NCBI GenBank assembly: GCA_973895155.1
Contig: OZ316894.1
Coordinates: 7,812,001-7,876,000, forward strand
Direction: 5' to 3'
Origin: Marsupella aquatica
Lineage: Eukaryota; Marchantiophyta
DNA: 64,000 nucleotides
Positions within the stretch are counted from its first letter, which is position 1, and each line of letters opens with the position of its first letter. Shown in pieces: positions 1 to 11,369 of the stretch. A model generated the notes under the pieces. It saw only the letters and a program-made list of their open reading frames with translations, was not told the origin of the DNA and did not search any database. A program made the translations under genes and the position numbers.

Positions 1-227
1 CACTACTATGTACATAAGGCAAAGAATAGAAGAGAAAAATGAGAGAAGAAAAGAGAATCGCTTCGACGCGGAAATTATCAAAATGTGGGAATGAGGAGAG
101 AGTGCCCCTCACCACTTTATTTATATTGAATCCAAGAGGGCATGGATTACGCCCAACCGCTTGGATGAAAGCCAAGTGGCACACATCCAACGTAGGAATT
201 TGTGCTAGTACTATTGCAATCAAAACA

Positions 228-625
228 AATAATGCATGCAAGTAAAACAACTAATACATGCACCTAAACAATTTGTGCATGCATGCACCTTGTGGCTTGC
301 ACATTTGCTCACCTTGCATGCGCATAAAATAACTAATGCATGCAAATAAAACAATTTGCATGCACCTAAAACAATTTGTGCATGCACCTTGTGGCTTGCA
401 CATTTGCTCACTTTCCATGCACATAAAACAACTAATGCATACAAATAAAACAATTTGCATGCATCTAAAATAATTTGTGCATGCACCTTGTGGCTTGCAC
501 ATTTGCTCACCTTGCATGCACATAAAACGACTATTGCATGCAAATAAAATAATTTGCACATGCATCCAAATAATTTGTGCATGCATCTTGTGGTTTGCAT
601 AGTTGCTTACCTTGCATGCACAAAC
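228..625. repeat. ~99-bp tandem repeat, about four copies
   Basis: The phrase CTTGTGGCTTGC recurs at 289, 388, 487 and (one mismatch) 587, giving periods of 99, 99 and 100 bp. Each unit is rich in the self-complementary word GCATGC/TGCATGCA. Because 99 is divisible by 3, the array stays open in several minus frames and produces cysteine-rich repetitive reading frames that I regard as artefacts. Confidence 0.9.
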
Positions 626-725
626 GTAATGATCAAATTATTTAGTTACCCCGTAACAATATATAAATCTAACCTATATACTTACTTATATACTTAGTGG
701 TAATGATTTCATCATGATCAAATAA

Positions 726-1265
726 TTGAATTATCACGACATCGTGGATCATGGTCTACTGTTTGATGCACATGCTGATAATGCTAGATCAGTGATGGGC
801 TATGTAGATGCTGACTATGCACAGAATCTGGATCGAAGGAGGTCAACAACAGGTTATGTGTTCACACTTGGCGGTGGATGCATAAGTTGGAGGTCTACTT
901 TGCAGAAGTATATTGCTCAGTCTACTACAGAAGCGGAGTATGTTGCAATAGCAAAAGCAACTAAGGAAGCAATTTGGTTGGATAGACTGATCACTGAGAT
1001 GGGATTGCCAGAGGGGAATGTGAAGTTCCATTGTGATAGTCAGAGTGCGCTCCACCTGGCTGTGAACCAGGTTATGGACAACAGAGTGACACACATTGAC
1101 ATCAGGTACCATTTTATCAGGCAGGTTGTGTCTGATAATATGTTTGAGCTAGTCAAGATTGACGGTAAACTCAACTCGACTGACGCTTTTACCAAAGTGA
1201 TTCATTTGAAGAGTTTTTCTAGGCACCGTGATGCGTTGCAGGTTTTGCAATTGCCTCACAAGTAG
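726..1265 (+). pseudogene. Copia RNase H domain, 5'-truncated polyprotein end
   Basis: The frame reads as the C-terminal ~175 residues of a Copia polyprotein: YVDADYA (first catalytic Asp), STTGYVFTLGG, SWRSTLQKYIAQSTTEAEYVA (catalytic Glu), FHCDSQSAL (catalytic Asp) and a terminal HIDIRYHFIRQ block. It ends at a natural stop (1263-1265). The sequence is open throughout, but the remainder of the polyprotein is absent and no own promoter is expected. I call it a transposon relic rather than a host gene. Confidence 0.9.
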
Positions 1266-1457
1266 GGTTACTTAACATTTGTGTAGATACTGAGATATGC
1301 TCTTGCTCATTCCTTGTATAGGCTACAACTTAGTTCTGGTCTACTCTCGTATAAAGAGGGAAAAACTGGTTTGGTTTTTCTTTCCAGAACTTCCCGTTGA
1401 GCAATCATATTGGTAGTAGTCTTTACCCTCCCCTAGACCAGAGTCAAGGGGGAGATT

Positions 1458-1801
1458 GTTAGGATTTATTCTTAGGTCTAGAGTTATGACTGTACCATAG
1501 TTAAGGCTAACCTTAGTCGTAGACTTGGTTAGGTTAGTCATGCTGTGCACACTCTATAACCAAGCGGTGTTTGCTTGGAGAGAGGGAACTCAGGCTCATT
1601 GTTACGGAGCTAGTTGAGAGATAGAGAGAGCTTGCGCTGTGGATGTTTGGTATGGCCAGTTGGCCTAGAGTACAATAAAGCTCATGTGTATTCCCGTGGA
1701 CGTAGCCTCATGTGGAGGTGAACCACGTATCTCTCTGTGTCGACTATTGTGCGTTGGATGGTTCATGGGCTTGCCATTGCGATTGTCGTCTATGCTCAAC
1801 A
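1458..1801 (+). repeat. Copia 3' LTR
   Basis: It starts TGTTAGGA directly after the polypurine tract and ends CTCAACA. An AATAAA polyadenylation signal lies near 1672, followed by the GTGGACGTAG / GAACCACGTA block common in the R-U5 part of plant Copia LTRs. The start is well supported; the end is inferred from the CA terminus and the beginning of LINE sequence. Confidence 0.7.
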
Positions 1802-3688
1802 TCAGAATGCTCTCATCCACCACAATACATCATCGTAAACAAACTCTACTTCTAGCCTGAAGTGATCCATATATCCTCGATTGATCCATAGTACCCTTTC
1901 CCTATTTACCATCTCCTTGGCCCTGAGCAGCCTCGTATGTCTATTGCTAGCCGATAAGGTGAGTATCACCGTTGCAACATGATCCGCCACTTTAGAGAGC
2001 ATGAAGCGCAAGTCCATCTTCCTGGTTCCCTCAATCTTGAACATGTGCTCATTCCCGCCATTCCACAGCATCCAGAGAATCTGGTATAGCATAAATAATT
2101 TCACTACTTTACAGGGGTTCTTTCCGATAGCAGAATCAATCATTCCAATCATTCCTCCAGAGTGATCCGCAAATGCCCCATCAAAGCATCCAATACATAA
2201 AGCCTAGCATTTCTGTGTATGTGCACAGTCAATGAAAAGGTGGGGAATTGATTCTAAAATGCCAGACAGGGCACAGCTTGCACTTGCCACTTCCTTTTCC
2301 TATCCTTGTCGCCCTCACACAAGTAAACAATCTAGATGCTATTATCCTCCACAAAAAGGTCTTGGCCCTCATGGACAGTCCAGAACTCCATATTCCAGTC
2401 CATCCAGTACTAACTCCACTCTCCTGTTGTCCAAAGAATCCCCCACGTCCGGTTCAAACTGAGGGTGTCGCTATACTCAGTCTGAATCATCCTATAAGCT
2501 CTTCTATTCTGAATTCCAAAGCTCTTCAGTGGATCCGGACAGTCTGCCCAGCACCAGCAACGAGGACCAAGCTCATCCTGAGCCACGGTGGCGTAGTCAT
2601 TACTAGTGGTATCACAGTGGATTTCCGTAAGTTAAGTCGAGCCCCTTTTGCCAATTCGTAGCATTTCACCACTTCTGATACCTGTTGAAAGTTTTTCTCC
2701 TTTGCCGGGATAAACATCCCCAAGTCATCCGCGAACAGACGGTAACAGATGGTTAGTATCTCTGAGACTTGTATTCCTTCCAGCCTGCCCGCAGCCAGTT
2801 CGGCATCCATAAAATCCATCAGTGGCTGTGTTGAGATCACAAAAAGGAGAGGAGACAAGGGGCATCCTTGTCTGACCCCCCGTTTGAGCCCAATATCAGA
2901 TGAGAGCATTCCATTCAGGTGTATCCTTGATGTAGTGTGTTGCATCAATGCCTGCACCAACTTAATGAAATTGCTGCTGATACCGAGAAAGTGCATAGTT
3001 TCCCAAATGTATCCCTGGTCTACCCGGTCAAATGCCTTCTCGAAGTCAAGTTTAAGAAAAAGTGCCTCATACTTCCTAATTTTCACCCAGTCAAAAGTCA
3101 ACCATGCCAGTGATATATTCTCCTGTATATTTTGGCCAGGGATAAACCCTGTCTGCTGGGGGCTAATTAGCCAGGGCAGAATACATATCAGCCTACGAGC
3201 CAAGATTTTGGCAATCAACTTATATACTGTGTTAAGCATGGTTAGTGGCCGCCAGTCCTTTAGCATCCGTTTATCCGCCTTCTTGGGGATGAACTTGATG
3301 ACCCCTCTTTGACCCCACTCGCCAGCTTTCCTGTCAACCAAAATTCTTGTATCATGGCCACCAAGTCGTCTTGCAAGAAATCCCAGCAGGCCTGGTATAC
3401 CTCTGTAGACAGCCCATCCGGTCCCGGTGCCTTGTCCTTTGGGAGCATCCAAAGGGCCTCTTTGATTTCCATGTTTGTGGGCAGCTTCTCCAACTTGGTT
3501 ATCTCTGCTGTGGTCAGTGCCGCCCTAGTATGCTCAAGCAACCTATTGCGTTCGTTTAGTGAAATCAATCGCTCCCCTTGTGATGGGTCCCCAGGAGCAA
3601 ACAATTCCAGGCAAGTTTGTTCCACCTCCTTCATTATGTGCACCGGATCTGTAATCACAGTCCCACCTTCCAACAACAGACTCTTCAT
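1802..3688 (-). pseudogene. LINE reverse transcriptase and C-terminal tail, broken
   Basis: Two overlapping frames (3260-3688 and 2526-3452) hold the N-terminal palm (APGPDGLSTEVYQACW), the motif WRPLTMLNTVYKLIAKILA, the fingers motif QTGFIPGQNIQENI, KLDFEKAFDRVD (catalytic Asp), RGVRQGCPLSPLLF and RLFADDLGMF (the FADD box). A frameshift near 3300 separates them. A fragment at 1802-2152 matches the region after the polymerase in plant LINEs. Confidence 0.85.
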
Positions 3689-3694
3689 TGCTTC

Positions 3695-4951
3695 TCATTC
3701 TCTCTTAGCCTTAATAGTTGCAAAGTAGAAGTGAGATGGTTCACCTCCCTCCCCCAACCATTTGATTCGCACCAATCGTCTTCCTCTGTGTGCCTCCTCT
3801 AGCTCCGCAGCATGTAGTAAGTCCTCTGTGTCAACGTACTCTCTAAGTTCATTTTCAGAGTATTCCTCCATTATGGTCGTCTTCAGCACCCTTAATTTAT
3901 CCCGCAACAACAACAGTTCTTCCTCTCTTTGCTTAGGTGACCCTTGCTTCTCAATGTACATTTTCCTCATATTGCGACTGGCCTTATCTAAAGCCATTAC
4001 TGGTTCAGTACACCCCCCTTTCCCTTCCATCCATGCCCACTCAAGTGCTTCCACTGTTCCTTCCATTTTCACCAGGGCTGGGTTCACTTTGAAAAGTGTC
4101 AATCGCACCCTTCCTCCCACAGCCTGTACACCATTCGTAAGTTGCACACTCAGGACCACCGGATCGTGGTCCGAGAGGGCCGAGCCCCCATCATGCTCAA
4201 GTTCCCCCATCAATTTGATCCATTCCCCATTGTTACTAAAGTACAATCTGTCCAGCCGGGATTGTGTCAATATCCCATTCCTGCTTCTGCGCCATGTGTA
4301 TCTAGACCCCTTGTCAATTCCTTTGAATTGTATAGCATCCACCAGGTTGAATCGCACCTTCAAAAATCTCCAAAATTTGGCCTCACGTCCTTTTATCAAG
4401 GGAGAGTTGCCTGTGGAATCCTCCCGCATCTCCGTCATATTAAAGTCCCGGCATGAAATCCAGTAGGCCAGGGGCAATCCTAGTTTAAGCTCATTCCAGA
4501 GGGTTGCCCTCCTCCTGGGAAAATTGGGGGCATAGACACTGATTATTTCAAAGTTACATTCTTCATAAGCTAGAAGCGCCCATACAGCTCTTCCAAGTCA
4601 AACACACCTGAATCCACAATTTTGATCCCCGGATGTATTAATTAGTAGCGATGTGGCCCCACGCCCCTCGTCCGGGGCCGATGTAATACACTAATACGAT
4701 GGCAGTATCACCCTCATAGCCACGTCAAGCCTGAACTGATCCGCCTTAATCTCCTGCAAGGCTAGAATTTCCACCCTTCCCTTTATGGACTCAATCCACT
4801 TCTTAACTACGTTCTTCCTATTGGGCTCACACAGCCCGCACACGTTCCAGGATGCAATTCTCAACAGTTCCCCCATCTCTCCCTTGTTCTTCCCCTGATT
4901 TAGATACGAGCACGTCCACCAAAAGAAGTACCAGAGCCCGCACTCCCCCAC
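3695..4951 (-). pseudogene. LINE endonuclease domain, broken
   Basis: The start (4691-4951) carries ASWNVCGL and EILALQEIKA, the Asn- and Glu-containing motifs of the exonuclease/endonuclease/phosphatase fold. The end (3695-4477) carries SRLDRLYFSN and SDHDPVVL, the catalytic Asp-His motif. Between about 4477 and 4691 the sequence is recognisable in pieces but interrupted by frameshifts and stops. The domain would nick target DNA for target-primed reverse transcription; this copy cannot make an intact one. Confidence 0.8.
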
Positions 4952-6830
4952 CTCCGGTGGGTCGGAGTAGCCATTGCAATTTCACCTGTCTCCTCCATTT
5001 GATAATCCACGTTCAGCTCCACAGGGTTCCTCTTACCAGTCCAAACCTCCGGTCCTGGTGTGTTGGCAATGTCAATTGTCACTCCCTCAGTCATGTTTGC
5101 AGAGTCCAGCCTCTTAATTTCTGCAGTAGGGACAGAAGAGTGTGAGAATTTCAGAGATTGTTGCTTTTTAGGTTCTTGGGAAACTCTATCCTTCTTAGCT
5201 GCCGGAGGTGTCCTTTTGTCTGGCTTCCTCGCTGTCTTTCCCCTTACTTGAGACGCATGCTTCATATTTCGACATATCTACGTCAGTATCCCCATGATAG
5301 GAAGATCCGTTCAGCTCAGCACTTTTGCTGTGGGAATCCAGCGATGCTACTAGCTCGTCTGTGGCCGCCCCCACTTCAACAGGAGTAAAAATCGCTGCCC
5401 CAGCATCCAGAGGAATTAAGGGCAAGGTGTCAATGGTCACTGCAATAGGGGACTCTACCCGGCCCGGCTCATTCAACATCGTCTGCTTCTCTTTGTTCGC
5501 ATCCACCACTCGCCTAGAGTTCTTCAATTCAGTCCCTCCATCCTAGGGTTGGCCAGAGGGGAATCAACTTCAGCTCGCATAAGAGCTTCAACAGCTTGAA
5601 TATCTGCAGTCACTGTGCCTTCCTCTCTACTGGCAATTGGGCCCGCTCCCATCCTTACTCTTAAGTTCATGACTAATTGCGTCCTAAGCACCTCTTCTGG
5701 GTCTCCTTTGGCAACCGCGTCCAATTCCTCCGGAGTGTCATCGATGTCCTCCCCATTCTTTTCTTTGTTCGCTTCCACCATTACATTTCTCTCTTCTCTA
5801 CACTCCCGAGCCAAGTGGCCCCGCTTGTTACACTTGAAACAATGGTAAGGTATGTTCTTGAATAGTATATGCTGCCAGATGACAATGTCATCCCTGATCC
5901 TCACACAAGCACTCTTTGGCACTTCTCGTTCTGTATCCCAGAGAATACAGGCTCTATCATGGGGATACAAGTTGTATTCAGCACCCTGAATGTAATGAAG
6001 CAGCTTACCCAAGGACTCCGCAATCCTGATGCGGCACCCTTCCAACACCAGAGCTCGAAAAGGGAGCTCAATCCAGACAAGGAGCTTAGTAAACTTTTCA
6101 GCCCGTATATCGAATGAGGGGTCCCAAGGAAATGTGTATACCAGCTTGCGCTCAAGGAACCATGGTGCAGGCGACAAGGCAAGGTCTCTGTGATCCGCAT
6201 TTTCAAACACCACCAAGTAAAAACTTTTTCCAACAAAGTTGATTTGTAGCACCGGCCAATTTCTCCCCTCAACCATCCATTCTTCAATCCATGCTCAAAA
6301 CCCCGGTAGCATAGGAGTCCAATCCGTAAAGTAGCACCGCATACCGCAGTTGTAAAGTTGCCTGACATTGCATGCAGCTTCCTCAAGATTCCAGTCTACA
6401 ATCGTGAACAACTTAGTACTCCACTCTCCCTTGGAATTAGCTGCGATTTCTTTTAGAATTTTGATGCATTCCTCGGATACCTCAGGCCCCTCCTCTCCCT
6501 CCGGGTGTTTGCCCGCCCCCACCTCCTTGATCCTTGGCTCAGCACTGCGCTCCTATTGAGGATCCAATTCGATTCCCGTTGCGCCTCGATGAATTGTTGC
6601 CTGAGAGTGGGAGTCCGTGGACTTACGGATCTCCTCCGTTTCTTGTGGCAGCTCAATGTCTTTCCCTCTACGTCCTGTATCCGCCTTGTCAAATAGATCA
6701 TATTAAGGTTCCTGCGTCTTAAACTGCGGCTGTCTGTAATAGGGACCAAGCATGCCTCTTCCCATGGGGGGAGCTGAACTCCGAGAGTCTTGTTTACTAA
6801 ATCTTTCGCTTGCCTCCCTAGCATGTGCAC
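4900..6830 (-). pseudogene. LINE ORF1 (DUF4283 plus zinc knuckle), frameshifted
   Basis: The central piece (5524-6276) resembles the DUF4283 nucleic-acid-binding domain of plant L1 ORF1 proteins, with the VVFENADHRDLALS and FLERKLVYTFPWDPSF blocks. It is followed by a CX2CX4HX4C zinc knuckle in the stretch FKCNKRGHLARECREE. N-terminal fragments lie at 6295-6522 and 6453-6830 in other frames. Lysine/serine-rich C-terminal fragments lie at 5195-5527 and 4900-5265. ORF1p would bind element RNA, but the split frames argue against function. Confidence 0.75.
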
Positions 6831-7100
6831 TGAGTCCTTCCCTATTCCCTGGGGGAGCCAAGCCCGTGTGGCTGCTAAGTTGTTCTACCCTATTCTTTCC
6901 TACCTCAGCCCCGGTTCAAGTAATCGACATAACTTGGCTATGTCAGACAGTTATATCAGAAAGTGAAACAGAGAGATGTCCCTTCTCACCTCCCACTTGA
7001 AGTATACTCGATTGCCTGTAGCTCCCCGCCGATCTTCAACCAGACTTCGTTGAAATCCCGTCTCTAGTTACTTGGATGGCTGCTGGTTTGGCCGAGTCTC

Positions 7101-8336
7101 CACTTTCACCACTTCCGCCCGTGCTCCTGCTTGCCCAAATGCTTCCAAGTGCGATCGATCCCTCCTTCCATACCTTCCTTGCTTACCTCCCCTTCACCGT
7201 TCGAACATTTACTGTTCTCTTATTCAGCAAACAACGGTTTTACCGCCTATACCCACTCTTTGGAGAGCCCTAATCCTCCCTTTTTCATGCGCTCGACCTT
7301 TCCCCAACCAAATCAATTACTGCTAATCACAAACAGTGGGGAATCACAACCGTCTTGTCCTGTCAGATTACCAAGTCTAACAATGATCCAGAGTGATGAC
7401 CCAGCCAAGAACATCCAACCTTCTCAAGTCCGCTGTGCTCCTCAGTTTCTCAATCTCCTTCAGTGTCACACCTTTCCTTCCCCGTTCTTAGCATATTCGT
7501 TCTTTAAATCAATATTGCATGGCAATGTTTCCTTTGTAAAGAAAGGTGCTCTTTTTTAAGTTAACTTGCATTTAGAAAATTGGAACTTCCCTTGGATTTA
7601 GCTCGAGTTTTTGAGGTGTATGCAGTCGTTTCTTTCAGAGATGTCTCAAGTGCAGTTGTTCTACTTGAGGCTTGGCCGTTGCTTGTTTTGGGAAGTGGAT
7701 TTCCTTTCCAAAAGAGTTCTTCTGGGAGCTAGGGCTCTAGCGGTAGGCCATGGCTCCTAGTCTGCTAGTGTTTGGGTTTGCCCTTCAGTCCTAAATGTAA
7801 TGTCTATAATTGGGGCTGTTGAGTTGTCCAAGCAGTTTGCCCCGTGAAATCGTCAAAACTAAAGTTTTTCATGCTCTAATATCTTGGGATGGTTTTGTAT
7901 CAAGGTCTCTCCTTGAAATGATACGATTATTGTAGGGAGTTTTGTCCCAATTTTGACTGCAATATCTGCCTATTCCGTTCATCAATTTCCAAAATTTGTC
8001 TCCATTCTATGTGGATAATGTGTGTATTGAAGAGTGTGCTTTCCAATTTCCAATAGTATTGAAGAGTGTGCTTTTCAATTTTGTCCATAACAGTTTTGCT
8101 CATTCCTCTTTGTTTTCTTCAACCAATGCACTTTTTCGTAAATCGGGGATTCTTTGCGTCTCCGGTCTTAGCAAATCTTCTTCTCTCTCCTTGTCATAGC
8201 TTTGTGAAATTGATCAAGCTCTATGTACTTTGAGTAGCGGGCTTAGGGAGAGATAAGTAATCTCATCAGTTATCAGTCACTTTCATTAGTGTACCTGATA
8301 TCAGCTGCCACATCATCTCAAAGAGGCCGCCAAGTT
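7101..8336. other. No gene recognised; possible LINE 5' leader then unique DNA
   Basis: Pyrimidine-rich plus-strand sequence to about 7.5 kb could be the untranslated 5' end of the LINE. Beyond that I see only short frames without recognisable domains. Two short phrases around AAGAGTGTGCTTTTCAATTT repeat near 8030 and 8060. Confidence 0.4.
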
Positions 8337-8663
8337 GCGATGAGAAAAAAAAAATGAAGAAAAAAAAATCTTGAATTTTTCTTCAAAATTTGAAGGAAAA
8401 CTCTTTTTTTTCAAATTTTTTTTCGCCATGAGGCATCCGTACCGTACGGACACCTATCTCGGCGAGCCCAGCTGAGATGGGAAAAAAATTTCTGAATTTT
8501 TTTTCTTTTTTGGGAAAATTTTTGGTTTTTTTTTTTCCACAATTTTTTTCGGTCCGTACGCCCCATCTTGGCGAGGCCAGCTGAGATGGGAAAAAATTTT
8601 CAAATTTTTTCTTTGCGGGAAATTTTTTTTTGGATTTTTTTTCGGTCCATACGCCCATCTCGG
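8337..8663. repeat. ~109-bp repeat: GC core between A/T homopolymers
   Basis: A core (GTACG, CCATCT, GGCGAGSCCAGCTGAGATGG) is flanked by long A and T runs. The word CTGAGATGGG occurs at 8472 and 8581 (period 109), and a partial third core is at about 8641-8663. Each core can pair with itself because CCTATCTC or CCCATCTT faces GAGATGGG. The lysine/phenylalanine-rich minus-strand frames here come from the homopolymers. Confidence 0.75.
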
Positions 8664-8949
8664 CATCAAGGTAATTATGGCAAAATATTGAGCATCTTTT
8701 TACGCGAGATAACTGATATCGCTTAGGGATGGTAGCGTTTCTTCATAATTTTATCCCTAACCTCTTAATAATTTCTAGAAGAAACACAATTCCTTCACAT
8801 GCGGTCCTAACCATCATCTCTCAAAGCTACGAGTGATCTCTTCTGGAAAGTTTGATGGAATGCTTGCATATGCAATCTATGTGTATATATAGCCTCTTGT
8901 CAGATGCGCACCAAGGTAATTATGGCAAAATATTTTTTCTTTTTACGTT
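8664..8949. repeat. Direct repeat pair spaced 245 bp
   Basis: AAGGTAATTATGGCAAAATA occurs at 8668 and again at 8913, followed in both by a CTTTTTACG phrase. The pair could be target-site or element-end relics of a small insertion, but I see no termini that prove it. Confidence 0.5.
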
Positions 8950-9338
8950 CACCACATCAACTATGTCCAATATATTTTACTGAACATCGATCAGTCTCCA
9001 AAAGCTTAGAGCATCTCCTAAATTCAGGCACCCAAGAATAGTTCAGAAAAATGTTGGAAGTCAACTTTGTAGCAATTGACTTCCCACTTGGAAGCCATCG
9101 TTCAGAATTAAGTGTCTCCTATGTTTTTGTTTTCATGAACATTGAGAATTATAATCTTCTCAGAATCGGTAGAGTCCATGTGCTTCAATGTTGTTGCATA
9201 ACTTTCTCTCTGTAACCACAAAATTCTCATCCATAGCTTCTTGGGAGGGGCAGTTTGTGTCAAATCTATAAACATTCAATGTAGATATGACCTTTCTCCC
9301 AAAGAAAGTTGCTCATGGAGAGCTATGTGCTGATAACA

Positions 9339-9549
9339 TGTTACAAGGTAGGTAATCTTGTAATAGATTAACACACCAATACACCAGCAAGAATAAATAA
9401 TATCCATTAGAGGTCCAAGAGATATATACATATGGAGGTAGTTATGGTAACTACCTCTTCCCTAAACTCTAGATGTTAACCTAAACCATTGGTTATAACA
9501 ATAGGTTCAGTTGGATTGTCAACCTCGTTGCTATTCTGACCTTGCTACA
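9339..9549 (-). mobile_element. Probable LTR with adjacent primer-binding site, reverse orientation
   Basis: The segment begins TGTTACAAGGT and ends ACCTTGCTACA, so its ends are near-inverted (9 of 11) and follow the TG...CA rule. Just outside, GTGCTGATAACA at 9328-9339 resembles the complement of a tRNA-Met primer site (TGGTATCAGAGC) with errors. This points to a minus-strand 5' LTR whose internal region would lie at lower coordinates. No gag or pol coding is evident there, so the element is decayed. Confidence 0.4.
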
Positions 9550-10732
9550 TATTCCAAGTTGGCTCTACTTGTTGCAAAGTTGACAAAAAATAGTTTTCCA
9601 TATATTCCATTGATATTTTATTATATCTATTTGCCAATAATCTTTGAGTAGCTTGAAATTCTTATTTTGATGGCCCAAATTTATTTGGGATTTCTGCTTC
9701 CAAGGCTTCACCCTAAATCTATTCCTTGTAAAGTTTTTTGAAGAGGTCCAGGAATTTTGTTGTAAAATGACCAGCAAACCATCACTTTGATAGTCTCCTT
9801 TGCTAGACCCGGTACGAGATCTCTTATAAGTTATTTCAGACCTATTGAATATTTTGAGAATAAAAATAAAATATCAATAATTTGATGCATTTTTTAATTT
9901 TTATATATTTGTAAATATAAACATTGTTAATTGTATTGAGAGTATAAAATTAGTTTCTCTCAATTTTTTAAATGGTTTTAAATATTTTTTTGTATGTGAT
10001 ATACTGTATAAAAATCAAATACATTTGTTTGCACATTTTATTGAAATTTAAATGAAATCAGAATTATATTTGAATAAATTTTAAATGGTACTACTATTTA
10101 ATATTGTTGACAAGTTCTTTCATATAGTATGATTTTTTGCTGTTAATTCTATTTTTTATTTATATTTGTTTATTATTATTATAAATTGGTTAATGTTATT
10201 TTATTATTTTATATGTAAATTGTTACTTGTCCTATGCATTTTCAGAGTATAATTTTGATTCTCTAGCCCACCATTAAAAGTAGAAGTCTTTATTTTATTT
10301 CTTTTAATATCTAAATTATGGATTTATCAACTTTTAAACCATTTTTTTCTATTTTCAGTCTGTAAATTAAACATTGTTATTTGAAATTTTTTCGTGAAGT
10401 TTCATTTTCTACACAATTTTGAGTCATACCATCAAAAAGATAATTTTTGCATAATTCTTTCAGTATGTAATTTACCGAGTTGTTTCTAAGGTTTAATTTG
10501 TTTAGCAATTTGGATACCTGCAATGGTTTATAGTTTTCAATATGAGTGTGACGTATAAAGAAATAACAAAGAATATACATTGTCAGAAAATAGGAAACTC
10601 CATAGGAACATAAGAATTACTTGAGAATTAAAGAAAAAGGATGAGAGATATTTAGGATGAGAGGTATTTAAACAAGAGCCAAAGAAAATATTGAGGTTAG
10701 TTGAATCACCCAACCTCAACAATTTGTGCGCT
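9550..10732. other. AT-rich intergenic DNA, no gene seen
   Basis: Very AT-rich sequence. The minus-strand frame at 9565-9777 is lysine/asparagine-rich and unrecognised. I found no coding, RNA gene or clear repeat. Confidence 0.5.
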
Positions 10733-11369
10733 CATAAAGAGGTTTTTCCCCGTGAAAGGAAACAGTAAACAAAAATTATCATAACAGCAAAAATGGTCAA
10801 AGATAACAGGAGTTTTGTGCGCAATGCCGAAAGAAAATTCCCACTTTAGGGACCAAAATTACACTGCAATTTGAACTGAGCAACTGTAATATATGTAACA
10901 GATACAATTATTATAGACAGAAATCTTTACTAGCGCCAAAGATTTTCTACACATGAAGGCACCATTTGATAATAGCTCAAGAATGCTTGCAACAAAAATC
11001 ATCACAAGAGCAATAGAAGTACATATAAATCGTAACCAAGTAAGTATTTGCAATTCTTGAGTGTTTGGATCTGGAATGTTATGCTCTCTCAAGCTGATCC
11101 CTCATTTAGCGCAAGCCAACTCTAGTGCATCTCCATTGATATATAAGGATAATCAATGAACTTGCTCTTCTCCTATAGATGAGACGGGAGATGAGATTGT
11201 CTTGCTGATTGAGTCTTCATCCCTTTGCTAAGCATAGACACTCCATATATGGTGGTCCGCCAAGAGGCAACGGATTGTTGTATAGAACATTATGACCAAA
11301 GAAATTGTTAGTTCATCTATGTATATACCAATATTCACGCTCAAAACTATCTGTAAATAATTAAAGCTT

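Larger units (their letters stand above)
726..1801 (+). mobile_element. 3' end of a Ty1/Copia LTR retrotransposon
   Basis: The segment holds an intact RNase H domain (726-1265), a short untranslated spacer, a polypurine tract ending GGGGGAGAT at about 1448-1456, and a 3' LTR starting TGTTAGGA at 1458. Nothing upstream of RNase H (gag, protease, integrase, reverse transcriptase, 5' LTR) is present, so the copy is truncated on its 5' side. It abuts the minus-strand LINE at 1801/1802, which suggests either insertion into the LINE or a deletion junction. Confidence 0.85.
1802..7100 (-). mobile_element. L1-type non-LTR retrotransposon (LINE), degenerate
   Basis: Read on the minus strand, the order is ORF1 with DUF4283 and a CCHC zinc knuckle, then an apurinic endonuclease, a reverse transcriptase and a C-terminal tail. 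This is the standard plant L1 arrangement. Several frameshifts and stops separate the pieces. The 3' end is lost or interrupted at the junction with the Copia LTR at 1801. The 5' limit is uncertain: recognisable coding ends at 6830 and the element may run to about 7.5 kb. Confidence 0.85.

Noticed and set aside
220-600. Two overlapping minus-strand frames with repeated cysteine-rich units as a small-protein gene
   Set aside because: They overlap each other in different frames and follow from a 99-bp tandem repeat; no promoter, signal peptide or family match.
8383-8669. Minus-strand Lys/Phe-rich frames
   Set aside because: Produced by poly-A/T tracts within a short repeat; no domain.
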